Shown here one piece after another: positions 5,227 to 6,030 of a stretch of DNA of 6,030 nucleotides. A model generated the notes under the pieces. The model saw nothing but the letters and a program-made list of their open reading frames with translations. It ran no database searches and was not told where the DNA came from. The position numbers were made by a program, and so were the translations under genes. The DNA is from Aestuariivirga sp. (GTDB taxonomy: Bacteria; Pseudomonadota; Alphaproteobacteria; Rhizobiales; Aestuariivirgaceae). The stretch's first letter is position 1. Each line of letters opens with the position of its first letter. The stretch spans positions 1-6,030 of the forward strand of contig JADCDC010000154.1 in the NCBI GenBank assembly GCA_020252385.1. The letters are read 5' to 3'.

Positions 5227-6030
5227 ATGACCCGCCCCTGCATCATCACCGTCGCCATCACCGGCTCCGTGCCGCGCAAGGAGCACAATCCCGCCGTTCC
5301 CATCAGCGTGGCCGAGCAGGTCGAATCGACTCACGCGGCCTTCGAGGCGGGTGCGGCGCTGGCGCATGTCCATGTGCGAAAGGACGACCAGACGCCGACC
5401 TCCGACCCCGCGCGCTTCGCGGAGCTGCTGGCGGGCCTGCGCAGGCATTGCCCCGGCATGATCGTGCAGTTCTCGACAGGAGGCCGCTCCGGCAAGGGAT
5501 CGGAGCGCGGCGGCATGCTGCACCTGGGCTGCGACATGGCCTCGCTCTCCACGGGCTCGTGCAATTTCCCCTCGATCATCTACGAGAACCATCCGGACCT
5601 GATCCGCGAGCTGGCGCAGAAGATGCTGGAGAACGATGTGAAACCGGAGATCGAGGTGTTCGATCTCTCCATGCTCTATCAGGCGCTGCGGCTGGCCGAT
5701 GAGGGGCTGCTCAGGACGCCGCTCCACGTGCAGTTCGTGATGGGGGTGAGGAATGCCATGCCGGCCGTCCGCCAGGCTTTCGACTTCATGGTCGACGAGG
5801 TGACAAGGCTGGCGCCGGAGGCCACATGGGTCGCCGCCGGGATCGGCCGCCACCAGCTGGAGGTGAACCGCTGGTGCCTCGAACGCGGCGGCCACTGCCG
5901 CACCGGGCTTGAGGACAACATCCGCTGGGATGAAACGCGGCTCGCGGCATCGAATGCCGAACTGGTGAAGCGCGTGGCCGGCATGTGCGCCGATTACGGA
6001 CGCCATCCGGCGAGCGCCAGTGAGGCGCGG
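5227..6030 (+). CDS. BKACE family (DUF849) beta-keto acid cleavage enzyme, 3' end cut by window edge
   Basis: The frame is open from the ATG at 5227 to the right edge: 268 codons with no stop, close to the family's usual 270-310. BKACE enzymes condense a beta-keto acid with acetyl-CoA and release acetoacetate plus a new CoA ester; the founding member Kce acts in lysine fermentation. Visible signatures: IITVAITGS (6-14), the zinc-binding AHVHVR (46-51, H47 and H49), QFSTGGRSG (81-89), MASLSTGSCNF (104-114), EIEVFDLSML (141-150), HVQFVMGV (167-174), AAGIGRHQ (203-210), GGHCRTGLEDN (221-231, with E229 as the likely third metal ligand) and SNAELV (242-247). The ribosome site is weak (AAGAGA around 5214-5219). 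The enzyme is cytoplasmic. It diverges from the stress-controlled transporter and has no EcfG-type promoter. Its exact keto-acid substrate is not predictable from family alone. Confidence 0.92.
   Translation, partial: MTRPCIITVAITGSVPRKEHNPAVPISVAEQVESTHAAFEAGAALAHVHVRKDDQTPTSDPARFAELLAGLRRHCPGMIVQFSTGGRSGKGSERGGMLHLGCDMASLSTGSCNFPSIIYENHPDLIRELAQKMLENDVKPEIEVFDLSMLYQALRLADEGLLRTPLHVQFVMGVRNAMPAVRQAFDFMVDEVTRLAPEATWVAAGIGRHQLEVNRWCLERGGHCRTGLEDNIRWDETRLAASNAELVKRVAGMCADYGRHPASASEAR

Overview
The window is about 65% GC by eye and looks like an alphaproteobacterial chromosome. The deciding evidence is a complete core of the general stress response, which is found only in Alphaproteobacteria: phyR (minus strand) diverges from nepR-ecfG (plus strand). 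The protein sequences look Rhizobiales-like, but I cannot name a genus from the sequence alone.

Layout from left to right: (1) the 5' part of a small single-span membrane protein gene on the minus strand, cut by the window edge; (2) a diacylglycerol-kinase-family lipid kinase, minus strand; (3) phyR, minus strand, just upstream of the kinase and probably co-transcribed with it; (4) a 183-bp control region with back-to-back promoters; (5) nepR and ecfG, plus strand, closed by a strong hairpin terminator; (6) a 60-codon gene for a small exported or membrane-anchored protein, minus strand; (7) an AI-2E/PerM-family membrane transporter with an extra ~200-residue C-terminal domain, minus strand; (8) a divergent BKACE (beta-keto acid cleavage, DUF849) gene on the plus strand, running off the right edge.

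The most interesting point is regulatory. The EcfG-type promoter consensus GGAAC-N16/17-CGTT occurs as an exact match four times, each time directly upstream of a minus-strand gene start: the truncated membrane protein, phyR, the 60-codon protein and the AI-2E transporter. A fifth copy with one mismatch (CATT) precedes nepR-ecfG. The window therefore reads as a stress-response island: the switch (PhyR), the anti-sigma factor (NepR) and the sigma factor (EcfG) lie among genes the sigma factor probably activates. Known biology of the families: under stress, phosphorylated PhyR binds NepR and frees EcfG, which transcribes its regulon and the core genes themselves. By inference the outputs here are mostly envelope functions: two tiny membrane/exported proteins, a lipid kinase and a membrane permease. 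No sensor kinase (PhyK type) is present in the window. BKACE has no such promoter and is probably a metabolic neighbour outside the regulon.

A second notable feature is the phyR leader. A strong Shine-Dalgarno sequence lies too far from the start codon in linear sequence, but an intervening bulged hairpin would bring it to normal spacing.
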